From: Streptomyces sp. NRRL S-350
GTDB lineage: Bacteria > Actinomycetota > Actinomycetes > Streptomycetales > Streptomycetaceae
Length of the DNA: 42,649 nucleotides
Direction: 5' to 3'
Assembly: GCF_000719705.1 (NCBI RefSeq)
Contig: NZ_JOHO01000060.1
Location: 1 to 42,649 of the forward strand
Below the pieces are notes generated by a model. It was not told the origin of the DNA, searched no databases, and saw nothing but the letters and a program-made list of their open reading frames with translations. The stretch's first letter is position 1. Every line of letters starts with the position of its first letter. Both the position numbers and the translations under genes were made by a program. This document shows, piece by piece, positions 1-9,797 of the stretch.

Positions 1-350
1 AGGCCGGGGATGTCAACATATCTGGCGTTGACTTTTGGCACGCTGTTGAGTTCTCAAGGAACGGACGCTTCCTTCGGACCGCCTTCCAGCGGACCCTCCA
101 GGCTTCGTTCTTTCGTGTTTCCAGCTTACCAGATCCATTCGGCCGTTCTTACCGGCTTCGTTTTCCTGGATTCCCGCTGGCGGGATTTCCTGCGAACTTC
201 GTTCCGAAGCTTATCAAAGCTTTCGGAGTGTTCTGTCCGCGGGATTTGCTTCGTCGGAGAGGGTGCATTTCGCTGAAATGCACTCGCCTCGATTCGGCGG
301 TGTCGTAGACACTAGCGCCCGGGACCGACCGTTGTCCAGTCCGTCCCAAC
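1..350 (-). promoter_or_regulatory. rRNA operon 5' leader with boxA-like antitermination element
   Basis: Read on the minus strand this stretch has the hallmarks of a Streptomyces rrn leader. A TTGAGAACTCAACA block followed by GCGTGCCAAAAGTCAACG lies at 58-32, and upstream of it comes GGTAAGCTGGAAACACGAAA (about 128-109). Such blocks precede 16S genes in actinobacteria and contain the boxA-like antiterminator and RNase III processing region. The 16S gene itself would begin left of position 1 and is not visible. The leader also holds a perfect 8-bp hairpin at 263-283 (GTGCATTT / AAATGCAC, 5-nt loop). No protein gene is supported here. Identification rests on remembered leader motifs, not on an alignment. 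Confidence 0.7.
309..338 (-). promoter_or_regulatory. Possible second rrn promoter (TGGACA-18-TAGTGT)
   Basis: On the minus strand TGGACA (338-333), an 18-base spacer and TAGTGT (314-309) give a second promoter-like pair downstream of the first. Streptomyces rrn operons usually carry several tandem promoters, so a second start is plausible. Confidence 0.4.
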
Positions 351-356
351 CGTTCA

Positions 357-385
357 AACCTACTAGTCCGCCCCCACCACGTCAA
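357..385 (-). promoter_or_regulatory. Upstream rrn promoter (TTGACG-17-TAGGTT)
   Basis: On the minus strand TTGACG (385-380) is separated by 17 bases from TAGGTT (362-357). This is a near-consensus vegetative (HrdB-type) promoter pointing toward the rRNA leader. It lies just past the stop of the spoIIM-like gene, which reads the same way. Confidence 0.6.
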
Positions 386-442
386 TGGTTTGGCCGGGTT
401 GGGAGGAGACTACCAGGTCAGAGGGCTGTTGATCACATCGGC

Positions 443-1447
443 TCAGGCTGCGACCGGCTGCAGGTCCGCCCGATCGGCCGCATCCACATCGCCGAACTCT
501 CCGTCTTCCGCCGCCTTGCGGCCCAACACCAGGGCGTACAGCAGGAAGGCCGCCTCGGCGAGCACGCCGATGGCGATCCGGGCCCAGGTCGGCAGACCGG
601 AGGGAGTCACGAAGGCTTCTAGGACACCGGATACGGCCAGCACCGTCGCCAGCCCCATGGACATTCCGATGATCGAGCGGCCCTGTTCCGCCAGTGCCAC
701 CGCGCGGGTGCGCGGTCCCGGGTCGATGACGGTCCAGCCGAGGCGCAGTCCGAGACCGCCGGACACGAAGACGGCGGTCAGCTCCAGCAGGCCGTGCGGA
801 ATGAGCAGGCCGAGGAAGACGTCGAGGCGGCCGGCGGAGGCCATCAGCCCGACGCCGATGCCGAGGTTCACCGCGTTGGTCCACATCACGTAGATGACCG
901 GGATGCCCAGTGCGATCCCGTACAGCAGGCACTGCACGGCGATCCAGGCGTTGTTCGTCCAGACCTGGGCGGCGAAGGAGCCGGCCGGCCGGTCCGAGTA
1001 GTACGCCTCGTACTGTCCTCCGGGGCGGGTCAGGTCCCGCAGACGGTCGGGGGCGACCAGGCTGTTGCGGACCTCGGGGTGGGTGGCCATCCACCACGCG
1101 AGCAGGGCGGTCGCGAGCAGCGAGACGATCGCGACCGGCACCCACCAGCGGCGCGCGCGGTAGAGCGCCGCGGGGAAGCTCACCGTGTAGTAGCGGGCGA
1201 CGTCCTGCCAGCCGTTGGTCCGGGCGCCGGTCACCGCGCTGCGGGAGCGCGAGACCAGACCGGTCAGCCTGCTGAGGAGTGCCGGGTCCGGCGCCGCGGC
1301 CTGGACCTTTGCGAGGTGGCCGGTGGCGCGCTGGTAGAGGGCGACGAGCTCGTCCGCCTCCTCGCCGCTCAGTCGGCGCCTGCGGGCGAGGGCGTCCAGC
1401 CGGGCCCACTCCCCCTGGTGGGTGGCGACGAAGACGTCCAGGTCCAT
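443..1447 (-). CDS. Stage II sporulation protein M (SpoIIM)-like membrane protein
   Basis: The 334-residue protein starts MDLDVFVATHQGEW and has a soluble N-terminal helical part (about 1-100). Several hydrophobic segments follow, at about 102-120, 168-190, 193-230 and 255-310. An IPHGLLELTA segment (His218, Glu222) is the conserved motif of the SpoIIM / integral membrane DUF95 family. In Bacillus SpoIIM belongs to the engulfment peptidoglycan-degrading complex; in actinobacteria these paralogues sit beside RDD proteins and their function is not settled. That pairing is present here: an RDD gene is divergent at 1846. The ATG at 1447 is chosen because the family N-terminus begins there and GGAG lies upstream. 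The C-terminus is charged and cytosolic. Confidence 0.85.
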   Translation of the reverse strand: MDLDVFVATHQGEWARLDALARRRRLSGEEADELVALYQRATGHLAKVQAAAPDPALLSRLTGLVSRSRSAVTGARTNGWQDVARYYTVSFPAALYRARRWWVPVAIVSLLATALLAWWMATHPEVRNSLVAPDRLRDLTRPGGQYEAYYSDRPAGSFAAQVWTNNAWIAVQCLLYGIALGIPVIYVMWTNAVNLGIGVGLMASAGRLDVFLGLLIPHGLLELTAVFVSGGLGLRLGWTVIDPGPRTRAVALAEQGRSIIGMSMGLATVLAVSGVLEAFVTPSGLPTWARIAIGVLAEAAFLLYALVLGRKAAEDGEFGDVDAADRADLQPVAA

Positions 1448-1504
1448 TCGGCGGCTCCATGGTCAGCGGTGGGCACTAGGTGCGTGCGCACGGGTGGGCG
1501 GCGG

Positions 1505-1630
1505 GCAGTTCCGGGCGGGCACTTGCGGCCGGACGGGTACGGGTCGGCAGTGACGGCCGGACAGGTACGGCCGGACAGGTACGGGTGGACAAGTACGGGC
1601 GGACAAGTACGGGCGGACAGGTGCCGACCA
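1505..1630. repeat. Phased 14-bp tandem repeat array between divergent genes
   Basis: About nine consecutive 14-bp units, starting at 1505, 1519, 1533, 1547, 1561, 1575, 1589, 1603 and 1617, fit the consensus ACAGGTACGGGCGG. The four central units (1561-1616) are nearly identical and the flanking ones decay while keeping register. The array occupies most of the 398-base gap between the spoIIM-like start (1447) and the RDD start (1846), where both promoters must lie. The rest of the gap (1631-1845) shows no other feature except GGACAGG just before the RDD start. Confidence 0.85.
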
Positions 1631-1845
1631 GCATGCCAGCAGCGGCCGAAGCCCCGGCCTCCGGGGATCTCACTTCCCGTGTGCCCACCGGGAGTCGTAT
1701 GTTTGCGGCTGCGGATCAGACTGCGGAGAGCGGGTCCTGGGGGCCGATCCGGACCGAATCCCTCCCCCGGCGCTGCCGCCCTCGGCGGCCCCGGATCTCC
1801 ATGGGTGAGCCGTACGGGCTCCAAGAGCGTGAACGGACAGGTGTC

Positions 1846-2826
1846 TTGAGCGACCTGGTGACGGGTGAGGCGGTCGTCCTCGGCCTGCAGACGGCGAAGC
1901 TTCCGAGCCGGGCGCTCGCGATCGTGCTCGACCTGCTGGTGGAGTTCGCCGCCTTCCTGGTGTTCACGCTGCTGCTGAGCGTCGCCCTGATCGACCTCGA
2001 CGGCGCGGCGCTGGCCGCCACCATGATCGGCCTGATGGTGTTCTTCCTGGTCGCCGTCCCGGTGATGGTGGAGACCCTCAGCCACGGGCGCTCGCTCGGC
2101 AAGGCCGCGCTCGGCCTGCGGGTGGTGCGCACGGACGGCGGTCCGGTGCGGTTCCGGCATTCGCTGGTGCGCGGGCTGGTCGGCTTCTTCGAACTGATCG
2201 CGCTGTCCGGGTCCCCGGCCTTGATCACCTCGGCGGTGAACGCCGAGGGCAAGCGGCTGGGTGACATCTTCGCCGGGACGGTGGTGGTCCGCGAGCGCAC
2301 TCCGGGCGGCTCCGGTTCCCCGCTGCCGCCGGTGCACCCGCACCTGCTGCAGGCGATGGGCCGCGAACTGGTCGCGATGGACCTGTCCGCCGTTCCGGAG
2401 CCGCTCTGGCTCGCCGTTCGCCAACTGCTCGGCCGAATCGGCCAGTTGGATCCTTCGGTGATGAACCGGATGACCGCGCGGCTGGCCGGGGACCTGTCCG
2501 ACAGGATCGGCCACCCGATGCCGCCGGGGCTGCACCCGGCGGCCTACCTGGGCGCGGTGCTGACCGAGCGCCAGCGGAGGGAGTGGGTGCGGGTCCAGGA
2601 ACAGCTGTGGGCGGCAGGGCCGATACCCGGGCAGGTGCCCGCGCACCGCCCGGCCTTCGGCGCGGCGCCCGGCGCGGCCCCCGGTCCCGCACCCACCGCA
2701 CCCACCGTCCCCGTGCAGTCCGCCCCGGCCCCGGCCGCGCCGGCATCCCCGGTCACACCGACCGCCCCGACGGCACCGTCCCTCCACAAGCCCGCCGCCG
2801 ACACCGGCTTCGCCCCGCCCGCCTGA
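1846..2826 (+). CDS. RDD family membrane protein
   Basis: This 326-residue protein begins at a TTG preceded by GGACAGG, giving an N-terminus reading (M)SDLVTGEAVVLGLQTAK, which fits the family better than the upstream in-frame ATG at 1801. The RDD domain covers about residues 10-155: SRALAIVLDLLVEF opens it with the Arg and Asp that name the family, followed by hydrophobic helices LVFTLLLSVALI and MIGLMVFFLVAVPV and the GRSLGKAALGLRVV segment. The C-terminal half is soluble, and about 75 terminal residues are Ala/Pro rich. It is divergent from the spoIIM-like gene; this SpoIIM/RDD pair recurs in actinobacteria, probably as partners in membrane or envelope work. Exact function is unknown. Confidence 0.8.
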   Translation: MSDLVTGEAVVLGLQTAKLPSRALAIVLDLLVEFAAFLVFTLLLSVALIDLDGAALAATMIGLMVFFLVAVPVMVETLSHGRSLGKAALGLRVVRTDGGPVRFRHSLVRGLVGFFELIALSGSPALITSAVNAEGKRLGDIFAGTVVVRERTPGGSGSPLPPVHPHLLQAMGRELVAMDLSAVPEPLWLAVRQLLGRIGQLDPSVMNRMTARLAGDLSDRIGHPMPPGLHPAAYLGAVLTERQRREWVRVQEQLWAAGPIPGQVPAHRPAFGAAPGAAPGPAPTAPTVPVQSAPAPAAPASPVTPTAPTAPSLHKPAADTGFAPPA

Positions 2827-2921
2827 GGACCGCCCGCCTGAGGACCGCCCGACGAAGGCGCCGCGGGCCCGCCCGCGACCGCCCCGCCGACCCCGGCCCC
2901 CGGCCCCGCCCTTCGGCCCCG

Positions 2922-3557
2922 CTACTCCTCGGCCCCCACCCGCCAGGCGTTCGGCGGCGACTCCAGCTCCTCCAGCTCGATCCCGCCGGCCGCGAGCACC
3001 ACGTCCCCCGCCAGGTGCACCACCTGCTGCTCCCCGGTCTCCAGGTCCGCGACCTGGTACCGCTCGACGAGCAGCGGCCCCGAGTCCGTTTCGTGCGTGT
3101 CGGCGCCCTCCAGCAGCCACCCCTGGTCGAGGGTGCGCGGCGCCAGCACCGGCTCGGTGAACGCCACCAGCCGCACCCGCGCGCTCGCGCCCTCCCGCAG
3201 CCGGAGCAGCCGGGCGGTGGCGACCAGGAATCCCGGCGAGCGGCCGGTGAAGGCGTGCGCCCGGTCGTGCCCCTCCACCGTGTGCTCGCCGCCCGGGTCG
3301 GCCGCGTCGGTCCGCACCCAGGCCACCCCGTCCACCGCACCGCCGCGCACCTGCCAGCCCCCGGCCCGCAGTTCCATCCGCAGCGGCCGGGCCCGCGAGT
3401 CCAGCGTGAGGTCGACGCTGCCGAGGACCCGGCCGTCCGGCGCGTAGGTCTTGGAGACGTACCGCCAGCCGGCCGGCCCGGGCGCGCAGCTGAAGCGCTC
3501 CTCGCCGAGCAGGACGTGGTCGTGCGTGTCATGGAGCGAGTACCGGCCGTTGGGCAT
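2922..3557 (-). CDS. Conserved hypothetical protein
   Basis: A 211-residue protein starting MPNGRYSLHDTHDHVLLGEE and ending NAWRVGAEE. I do not recognise a named family. It has no signal peptide or membrane helix, is rich in Trp, Val and Arg with alternating hydrophobic residues, and looks beta-rich. The frame stays open to 3716, but that extension is encoded by the 25-bp repeats and reads as low complexity, so the ATG at 3557 is preferred. It lies downstream of ahcY on the same strand but behind a strong hairpin at 3701-3741, so it is probably transcribed separately. Confidence 0.65.
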   Translation of the reverse strand: MPNGRYSLHDTHDHVLLGEERFSCAPGPAGWRYVSKTYAPDGRVLGSVDLTLDSRARPLRMELRAGGWQVRGGAVDGVAWVRTDAADPGGEHTVEGHDRAHAFTGRSPGFLVATARLLRLREGASARVRLVAFTEPVLAPRTLDQGWLLEGADTHETDSGPLLVERYQVADLETGEQQVVHLAGDVVLAAGGIELEELESPPNAWRVGAEE

Positions 3558-3625
3558 GCCCGAAAGCCTACGTGCGCGGCCCCGCACGACGGTCCCTGGT
3601 GGCCCGGTCGCACCGCCCGGAGCCA

Positions 3626-3725
3626 CGCCGGTGGTCGGCACCCGCGGGCATGCCGGTGGCCGGCGCCTCCGGACACGCCGGTGGCCGGCGCCTCCGGACA
3701 CGCCGGTGGCCGGCACCCCGCTCGG
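3626..3725. repeat. 25-bp tandem repeat, four copies
   Basis: Units starting at 3626, 3651, 3676 and 3701 share CGCCGGTGGCCGGC with an exact 25-base period; the two middle copies are almost identical. The array lies between the ahcY stop and the start of the hypothetical gene. The last unit doubles as the left arm of a long hairpin. Confidence 0.85.
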
Positions 3726-3741
3726 GTGCCGGCCACCGGTG
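3701..3741 (-). terminator. Hairpin terminator after ahcY
   Basis: The left arm at 3701-3718 (CGCCGGTGGCCGGCACCC) and the right arm at 3724-3741 (GGGTGCCGGCCACCGGTG) pair over 18 bases, with one G-U pair in the RNA and a 5-base loop. No U tract follows, which is common for streptomycete terminators. It is placed 35 bases past the ahcY stop. Confidence 0.7.
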
Positions 3742-3775
3742 TTCGTGCTCGCCGCTCCGGCGGCGGGTCACCGCA

Positions 3776-5585
<1,810 letters not shown>

Positions 5586-6563
5586 TCAGTGCGCGGCGTC
5601 GGGGCCCGGCCCGCCCGGGGTGGCGGCCGGGTCCTCGCCCGCCGCGGCCTTCTCGGCGCTGTAGACGTCGGGCTCCAGGTAGATCGCCCGGGCGATCGGG
5701 ACGGCGGCCCGGACCCGCTCCTCCGCCGCGTCGATCGCCTCCGCGACCTGTGCGGCGCTGTCCTCCGCGTTGACCGCGATCTTCGCGGCGACCAGCAGTT
5801 CCTCGGGGCCGAGGTGCAGGGTCCGCATGTGGATCACCCCGGTGACCGACCGGCCGTCCACCAGCGCCTCGCGGATCCGCCGCACCGACTCCTTCCCGGC
5901 GGACTCGCCGAGCAGCAGCGACTTGGTCTCCAGGGCGAGCACCACGGCGATGACCACCAGCAGGACGCCGATGCACAGGGTGCCGATGCCGTCCCAGACG
6001 CCGTCCCCGGTGATCACGGTGAGGGAGACGCCGAACAGCGCGAGCACCAGACCGACCAGCGCGCCGGTGTCCTCCAGCAGGACCACCGGCAGCTCCGGCG
6101 CCTTGGCGGTGCGGATGAACTGCACCCAGTTCTGGGCGCCCTTGACCTTCGCCGACTCGCGCATCGCGGTGAGGAAGGACCAGCCCTCCATCGCGATGGC
6201 GAAGACCAGCACGCCGACCGCCCAGACCCAGGACTCCAGCGCCTCCGGGTGGTTGACCTTGTGCCAGCCCTCGTAGACCGCGAACAGGCCACCGACGCTG
6301 AACAGCACGATGGCCACCAGGAAGCCGTACACGTAGCGCTCGCGGCCGTACCCGAACGGGTGCTCCTCGTCGGCCGCCCGGCGCGCCCGCTTGCCGCCGA
6401 CCAGCAGCAGCACCTGGTTGCCCGAGTCGGCCACCGAGTGCACGCCCTCGGCCAGCATCGAGGAGGAGCCGGTGAAGCCGAAGGCGGCGAACTTGGCCGC
6501 CGCGATCGCCAGGTTCGCGGACAGCGCCGCCACCAGTGCCTTGGTGCCGCCTTCGGTACTCAT
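5586..6563 (-). CDS. Cation diffusion facilitator (CDF) family transporter
   Basis: A 325-residue inner-membrane protein of the CDF family, which exports divalent metals such as zinc, cobalt, iron or manganese in exchange for protons. It has about six hydrophobic segments. The second carries EGVHSVADSGNQ with the metal-site pair His42 and Asp46; the fifth carries GDGVWDGIG with the second Asp pair. The segment DEEHPFGYGRERYVYGF between helices 2 and 3 is diagnostic. A C-terminal cytoplasmic domain (about 215-300) has the usual alpha/beta dimerisation pattern, ending in an acidic Gly/Pro-rich tail. The His/Asp combination is more typical of zinc transporters, but metal choice cannot be fixed here. 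It follows the SIS gene by 91 bases and may share its transcript. Confidence 0.9.
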   Translation of the reverse strand: MSTEGGTKALVAALSANLAIAAAKFAAFGFTGSSSMLAEGVHSVADSGNQVLLLVGGKRARRAADEEHPFGYGRERYVYGFLVAIVLFSVGGLFAVYEGWHKVNHPEALESWVWAVGVLVFAIAMEGWSFLTAMRESAKVKGAQNWVQFIRTAKAPELPVVLLEDTGALVGLVLALFGVSLTVITGDGVWDGIGTLCIGVLLVVIAVVLALETKSLLLGESAGKESVRRIREALVDGRSVTGVIHMRTLHLGPEELLVAAKIAVNAEDSAAQVAEAIDAAEERVRAAVPIARAIYLEPDVYSAEKAAAGEDPAATPGGPGPDAAH

Positions 6564-6654
6564 GCCAGCAGGTCCTCACGGAATCGGTCGGAGTCGGTCG
6601 GAGTCGTCGAGCGCCTACCGTACCGGCCGGGCGCCCGGGCCCGGCCCGGCCGTC

Positions 6655-7899
6655 TCAGGCCTGGGCCGCGGCGAGCCCCAGGTAGACGGCGGCGAAGTCG
6701 GTCAGCGCGACCAGGTCGGCCAGTGCGTGCAGCGCGTCCGGCCGGGCGCTCGCGTACTCCGTCAGCCGGACGTCGTGCGCCGCGGCCAGCCGGTGCGCCC
6801 GGGACACGCCGAAGCTGCGCGGGCCGGCGTCCTCCTCCGGCACCTCGGCCGGGCCGTCCTGCCCGTCCGGCGATCCGGCCGGGCCGGGGACGTGCCGCAG
6901 CAGCAGGACCTGCAGGTGCAACGGGTCCGGCTCGTCGACCCGGTCGCGGAAGAAGTCGTCCGGGTCCGCGCCCGCCCCCAACTGCCCGGTGAACATGCCG
7001 CGGTGGGCGGTCAGCACCTGCGGCAGCTCCCCGGCCAGGGCGGGGCGCCCGGCCCGGTCGGCCAGCTGGGCGGCGAAGCGGGCGGCGGCGGCCCCGGCGA
7101 TCGGGCCCTCCGCCCACAGCAGCGGAACCGTGCCGGCCAGCCGCGCGGCCAGGCCCTTCCCGGGGTTGGTGTACGCGGCGGCGTCCGGGCGGCAGCGCAC
7201 GGCGGTGTCGTCCAGGAGGTCGGCGACGCCCGGCAGCGCGTCGTACGGCAGCTGGGTGAGGCCGATCTTCTGGGCCAGCGCCAGCAGCGGGGTGAGGTGG
7301 GACCAGAGCGCGGCCGGGTCCTCGGCCGGCAGGTCCGGCTCGGCGGCCGCCACCGGCGGGGCGTCCTCGGGCGGCGCCGAGGGCACGTACGGCAGTGGCA
7401 ACGCCCGGACCTGCAGCGCGGCCCCGGCGAGCGCACTGCCCGTCGGGGCGGTGACGACGATCGCGCAGCCGCGCGCGTAGGCCTGTTCGGCGAGGGTGAC
7501 CAGGCCCTGCTCGCCGCCGTCGGCGGAGCTGATCACCAGCAGGTCGAGGGGGCCGACCCAGCCGGGCAGCTGCCAGCCGAGCCCGGCGGTGAACACGGGC
7601 GGGGCACCGGCCCGGTCGCCGCGCGGGGCGGCCGCCTCGGTCGGTGGCAGCGGGACGACCAGGCTCGCGGTGCCGGCCAGCGCGGCCAGCATGTCGGCCG
7701 CGGTCAGCGCACTGCCGTGCCCGGCGACCAGGACGGCGCGCGGACGGCCGTCCGGCCGCAGCCGGTCGAGCCCGGCCGTGTCGGCCTGCCGCAGCGCGGT
7801 GCGGACCCGGGCACCGGCACCGGCCAGGGCCAGCAGGGCGCGGTCCTGGTCGGCGCGCTGGAGGGCGGCCGGGTCGTCGAGCAGGGTGTCGTCGAGCAT
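6655..7899 (-). CDS. SIS domain protein (TobH / phosphoglucose-phosphomannose isomerase-like)
   Basis: A 414-residue protein starting MLDDTLLDDPAALQ. The N-terminal half holds a SIS-type sugar phosphate fold (RAVLVAGHGSALTAADMLAALAG, then LDLLVISSADGGEQGLVTLAEQAYARGCAIVVT). The C-terminal half resembles bifunctional phosphoglucose/phosphomannose isomerases (WAEGPIAGAAAARFAAQLADRAG and LLLRHVPG). In actinobacteria this protein sits between manB and manA and is often named TobH. The key Glu/His pair of active isomerases is not obvious, so activity is uncertain. The start at 7899 is the first ATG inside the conserved part; the open frame continues to 8184 only as shadow sequence. Trm112 and manB lie immediately upstream on the same strand. 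Confidence 0.8.
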   Translation of the reverse strand: MLDDTLLDDPAALQRADQDRALLALAGAGARVRTALRQADTAGLDRLRPDGRPRAVLVAGHGSALTAADMLAALAGTASLVVPLPPTEAAAPRGDRAGAPPVFTAGLGWQLPGWVGPLDLLVISSADGGEQGLVTLAEQAYARGCAIVVTAPTGSALAGAALQVRALPLPYVPSAPPEDAPPVAAAEPDLPAEDPAALWSHLTPLLALAQKIGLTQLPYDALPGVADLLDDTAVRCRPDAAAYTNPGKGLAARLAGTVPLLWAEGPIAGAAAARFAAQLADRAGRPALAGELPQVLTAHRGMFTGQLGAGADPDDFFRDRVDEPDPLHLQVLLLRHVPGPAGSPDGQDGPAEVPEEDAGPRSFGVSRAHRLAAAHDVRLTEYASARPDALHALADLVALTDFAAVYLGLAAAQA

Positions 7900-7988
7900 G
7901 CGGCGGGCCTCCGGCTGCTGTCCTGGGGCGGCTGGCGGGGTGGAGCGGCTGGCGGTTCGGGCGGCGGGGCGGGGCTTCGCCCCAAGGA

Positions 7989-8171
7989 TCAGGCCGGGCG
8001 GCGCGCCTCGTCCACCAGGAGGACCGGAATGCCGTCGCGGACCGGGTACGCGAGCCCGCAGCCGGTGCCGGTGCAGACCAGCTCGGGCTGCTCCTCGGAG
8101 CCGCTCTCGGTGAGCGCGGCCCGGCACTGCGGGCAGACCAGGATCTCCAGCAGGAAGGATTCGAGCTTCAT
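7989..8171 (-). CDS. Trm112 family zinc-ribbon-like protein
   Basis: A 60-residue protein starting [20 protein letters not shown] (Cys13 and Cys16) and the later pair in [14 protein letters not shown] form the zinc-ribbon-like fold of the Trm112 / YcaR family, followed by [12 protein letters not shown], the conserved end of the domain. In eukaryotes and archaea Trm112 activates methyltransferases; the bacterial single-domain members have no settled role. GGGAGAG precedes the ATG. It lies 89 bases before the SIS gene and 113 bases after manB, from which a strong hairpin separates it. Confidence 0.85.
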   Translation of the reverse strand: MKLESFLLEILVCPQCRAALTESGSEEQPELVCTGTGCGLAYPVRDGIPVLLVDEARRPA

Positions 8172-8203
8172 GGGGCTCTCCCAAAGTTCGGTGGTGGCAC
8201 GGA

Positions 8204-8243
8204 GGTGCCCCGGCCGATAGGCAACCCTACCGGCCGGGGCACC
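8204..8243 (-). terminator. Strong hairpin between manB and Trm112 gene
   Basis: GGTGCCCCGGCCG (8204-8216) pairs perfectly with CGGCCGGGGCACC (8231-8243). The stem continues after one mismatch with TAGG / CCTA around a CAAC loop. It lies about 40 bases after the manB stop and 30 bases before the Trm112 start, so it should end or attenuate manB transcripts. Confidence 0.7.
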
Positions 8244-8284
8244 GGGCGCTTCGGTCAGGCGCGGACGGCTCAGGGCCGCCCGGC

Positions 8285-9670
8285 TCAGGCGCGGACGATG
8301 GCGAGCACGCCGTCGCGCACCTCGGCCATCTTCGCCGGGTCCTTGGCCTCGACGTTCAGACGCAGCAGCGGCTCGGTGTTGGAGGCGCGCAGGTTGAACC
8401 ACCAGTCCGGCCCGGCCACGGTCAGGCCGTCCAGCTCGTCCACGGTGGTGCCGTCCAGCTCCGCGTAGGCGGCGCGGACGGCCTGGGTGCTGGCAGCCTG
8501 GTCGGCGACGGTGCTGTTGATCTCACCGGAGGCGGCGTAGCGGTCGTACTCGGCGGTGAGCGCGGACAGCGTGCCCTCCTGCCCGCCGAGCGCGGCGAGC
8601 ACGTGCAGCGCGGCCAGCATGCCGGTGTCGGCGCGCCAGAAGTCGCGGAAGTAGTAGTGGGCGGAGTGCTCGCCGCCGAAGACGGCGTCGGTGACGGCCA
8701 TCTCCTGCTTGATGAAGGAGTGGCCGACCCGGGTGCGCACCGGCTTGGCGCCGAGTTCGCGGACCACCTCGGGGACGGTCCAGGAGGTGATCAGGTTGTG
8801 GATGATCGTCGGCTCGGCCTCGCCGGCGGCCTTGGCCCGGGCGATCTCGCGGGCGGCGACCAGGGCCGTGATCGCGGACGGGGAGACCGGCTCGCCGCGC
8901 TCGTCCACGACGAAGCAGCGGTCGGCGTCGCCGTCGAAGGCCAGGCCGACGTCGGCTCCGACCTCGCGCACCTTGGCCTGGAGGTCGACCAGGTTCTTCG
9001 GGTCGAGCGGGTTGGCCTCGTGGTTGGGGAAGGTGCCGTCCAGCTCGAAGTACATCGGGACGAGCTCGACCGGCAGGCCGTCGAAGACGGTCGGCACGGT
9101 GTGGCCGCCCATGCCGTTGCCGGCGTCCACCGCGACCTTGAGCGGGCGGATCGCGGTGAGGTCGACCAGGCCCAGCAGGTGGTCGGCGTAGCCGCGCAGG
9201 GTGTCCTGGGCGGAGAGCGCACCGGGCTGCACGTCCTTGGTCGGGACGGTGACGGTGCCGTCCTCGGCGCTCCAGGACTCGACCAGTTCGCGGATCTCGG
9301 CCAGGCCGGTGTCCTGGCCGACCGGGGCGGCGCCGGCCCGGCACAGCTTGATGCCGTTGTACTGGGCCGGGTTGTGGCTGGCGGTGAACATCGCGCCGGG
9401 CAGGTCGAGCTTGCCGCTGGCGTAGTAGAGCTGGTCGGTCGAGCAGAGCCCGATCTGCACCACGTCGGCGCCGTAGGCCGCGGCGCCCTCGGCGAAGGCC
9501 AGGCTCAGCGACGGGGAGGAGGGCCGCATGTCGTGGCCGACCACGATCGCGGTCGCGCCGGTGACCTGAACGAACGCGGCACCGAAGGCCCGGGACAGGC
9601 TCTCGTCCCACTGGTCCGGGACGACGCCTCGGACGTCGTACGCCTTCACGAGCTGCTTGAGGTCGCGCAC
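8285..9670 (-). CDS. manB: Phosphomannomutase / phosphoglucomutase
   Basis: A 461-residue alpha-D-phosphohexomutase that interconverts mannose-6-phosphate and mannose-1-phosphate, the precursor of GDP-mannose for mannolipids and glycoprotein mannosylation; many members also accept glucose phosphate. The four signature regions appear in order: the catalytic phosphoserine loop [14 protein letters not shown] (Ser98), the metal loop DGDADRC (Asp246, 248, 250), the sugar-specificity loop [11 protein letters not shown] (GEHS), and the phosphate-binding loop [16 protein letters not shown]. The GTG at 9670 with GGAG five bases upstream fits the family N-terminus [15 protein letters not shown]. Hairpins bound the gene on both sides (9715-9743 and 8204-8243), so it looks like a separate transcription unit. 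Confidence 0.93.
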   Translation of the reverse strand: MRDLKQLVKAYDVRGVVPDQWDESLSRAFGAAFVQVTGATAIVVGHDMRPSSPSLSLAFAEGAAAYGADVVQIGLCSTDQLYYASGKLDLPGAMFTASHNPAQYNGIKLCRAGAAPVGQDTGLAEIRELVESWSAEDGTVTVPTKDVQPGALSAQDTLRGYADHLLGLVDLTAIRPLKVAVDAGNGMGGHTVPTVFDGLPVELVPMYFELDGTFPNHEANPLDPKNLVDLQAKVREVGADVGLAFDGDADRCFVVDERGEPVSPSAITALVAAREIARAKAAGEAEPTIIHNLITSWTVPEVVRELGAKPVRTRVGHSFIKQEMAVTDAVFGGEHSAHYYFRDFWRADTGMLAALHVLAALGGQEGTLSALTAEYDRYAASGEINSTVADQAASTQAVRAAYAELDGTTVDELDGLTVAGPDWWFNLRASNTEPLLRLNVEAKDPAKMAEVRDGVLAIVRA

Positions 9671-9714
9671 TGCGGCTCCACCCTGGTCTCTGGACTGGTC
9701 ACGATACGTCGGAG

Positions 9715-9743
9715 CCACCGCCCGTCCGGTGGACGGGTGGCGG
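9715..9743 (-). terminator. Hairpin after DUF3499 gene
   Basis: CCACCGCCCGTCC (9715-9727) and GGACGGGTGGCGG (9731-9743) form a 13-position stem with one mismatch and one G-U pair around a 3-base loop, 55 bases after the DUF3499 stop and before the manB start. Confidence 0.55.
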
Positions 9744-9797
9744 CGGTAGACGGGCAGCGTACCTGGGCCGGACGAACGCCCCGTGCCGGGTGCGGCG

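Noticed and set aside
263..283. Perfect 8-bp hairpin as a terminator for the spoIIM-like gene
   Set aside because: It lies downstream of the rrn promoters on the same strand and would cut off rRNA synthesis; it is more likely part of the rrn leader, so it is reported only there.
1801..1845. ATG at 1801 as the start of the RDD protein
   Set aside because: It would add 15 residues unlike the family and has a poorer ribosome binding site than the TTG at 1846, although it cannot be excluded.
3626..3741. 25-bp repeats as a CRISPR array
   Set aside because: The units are directly adjacent with no unique spacers and no cas genes are present.
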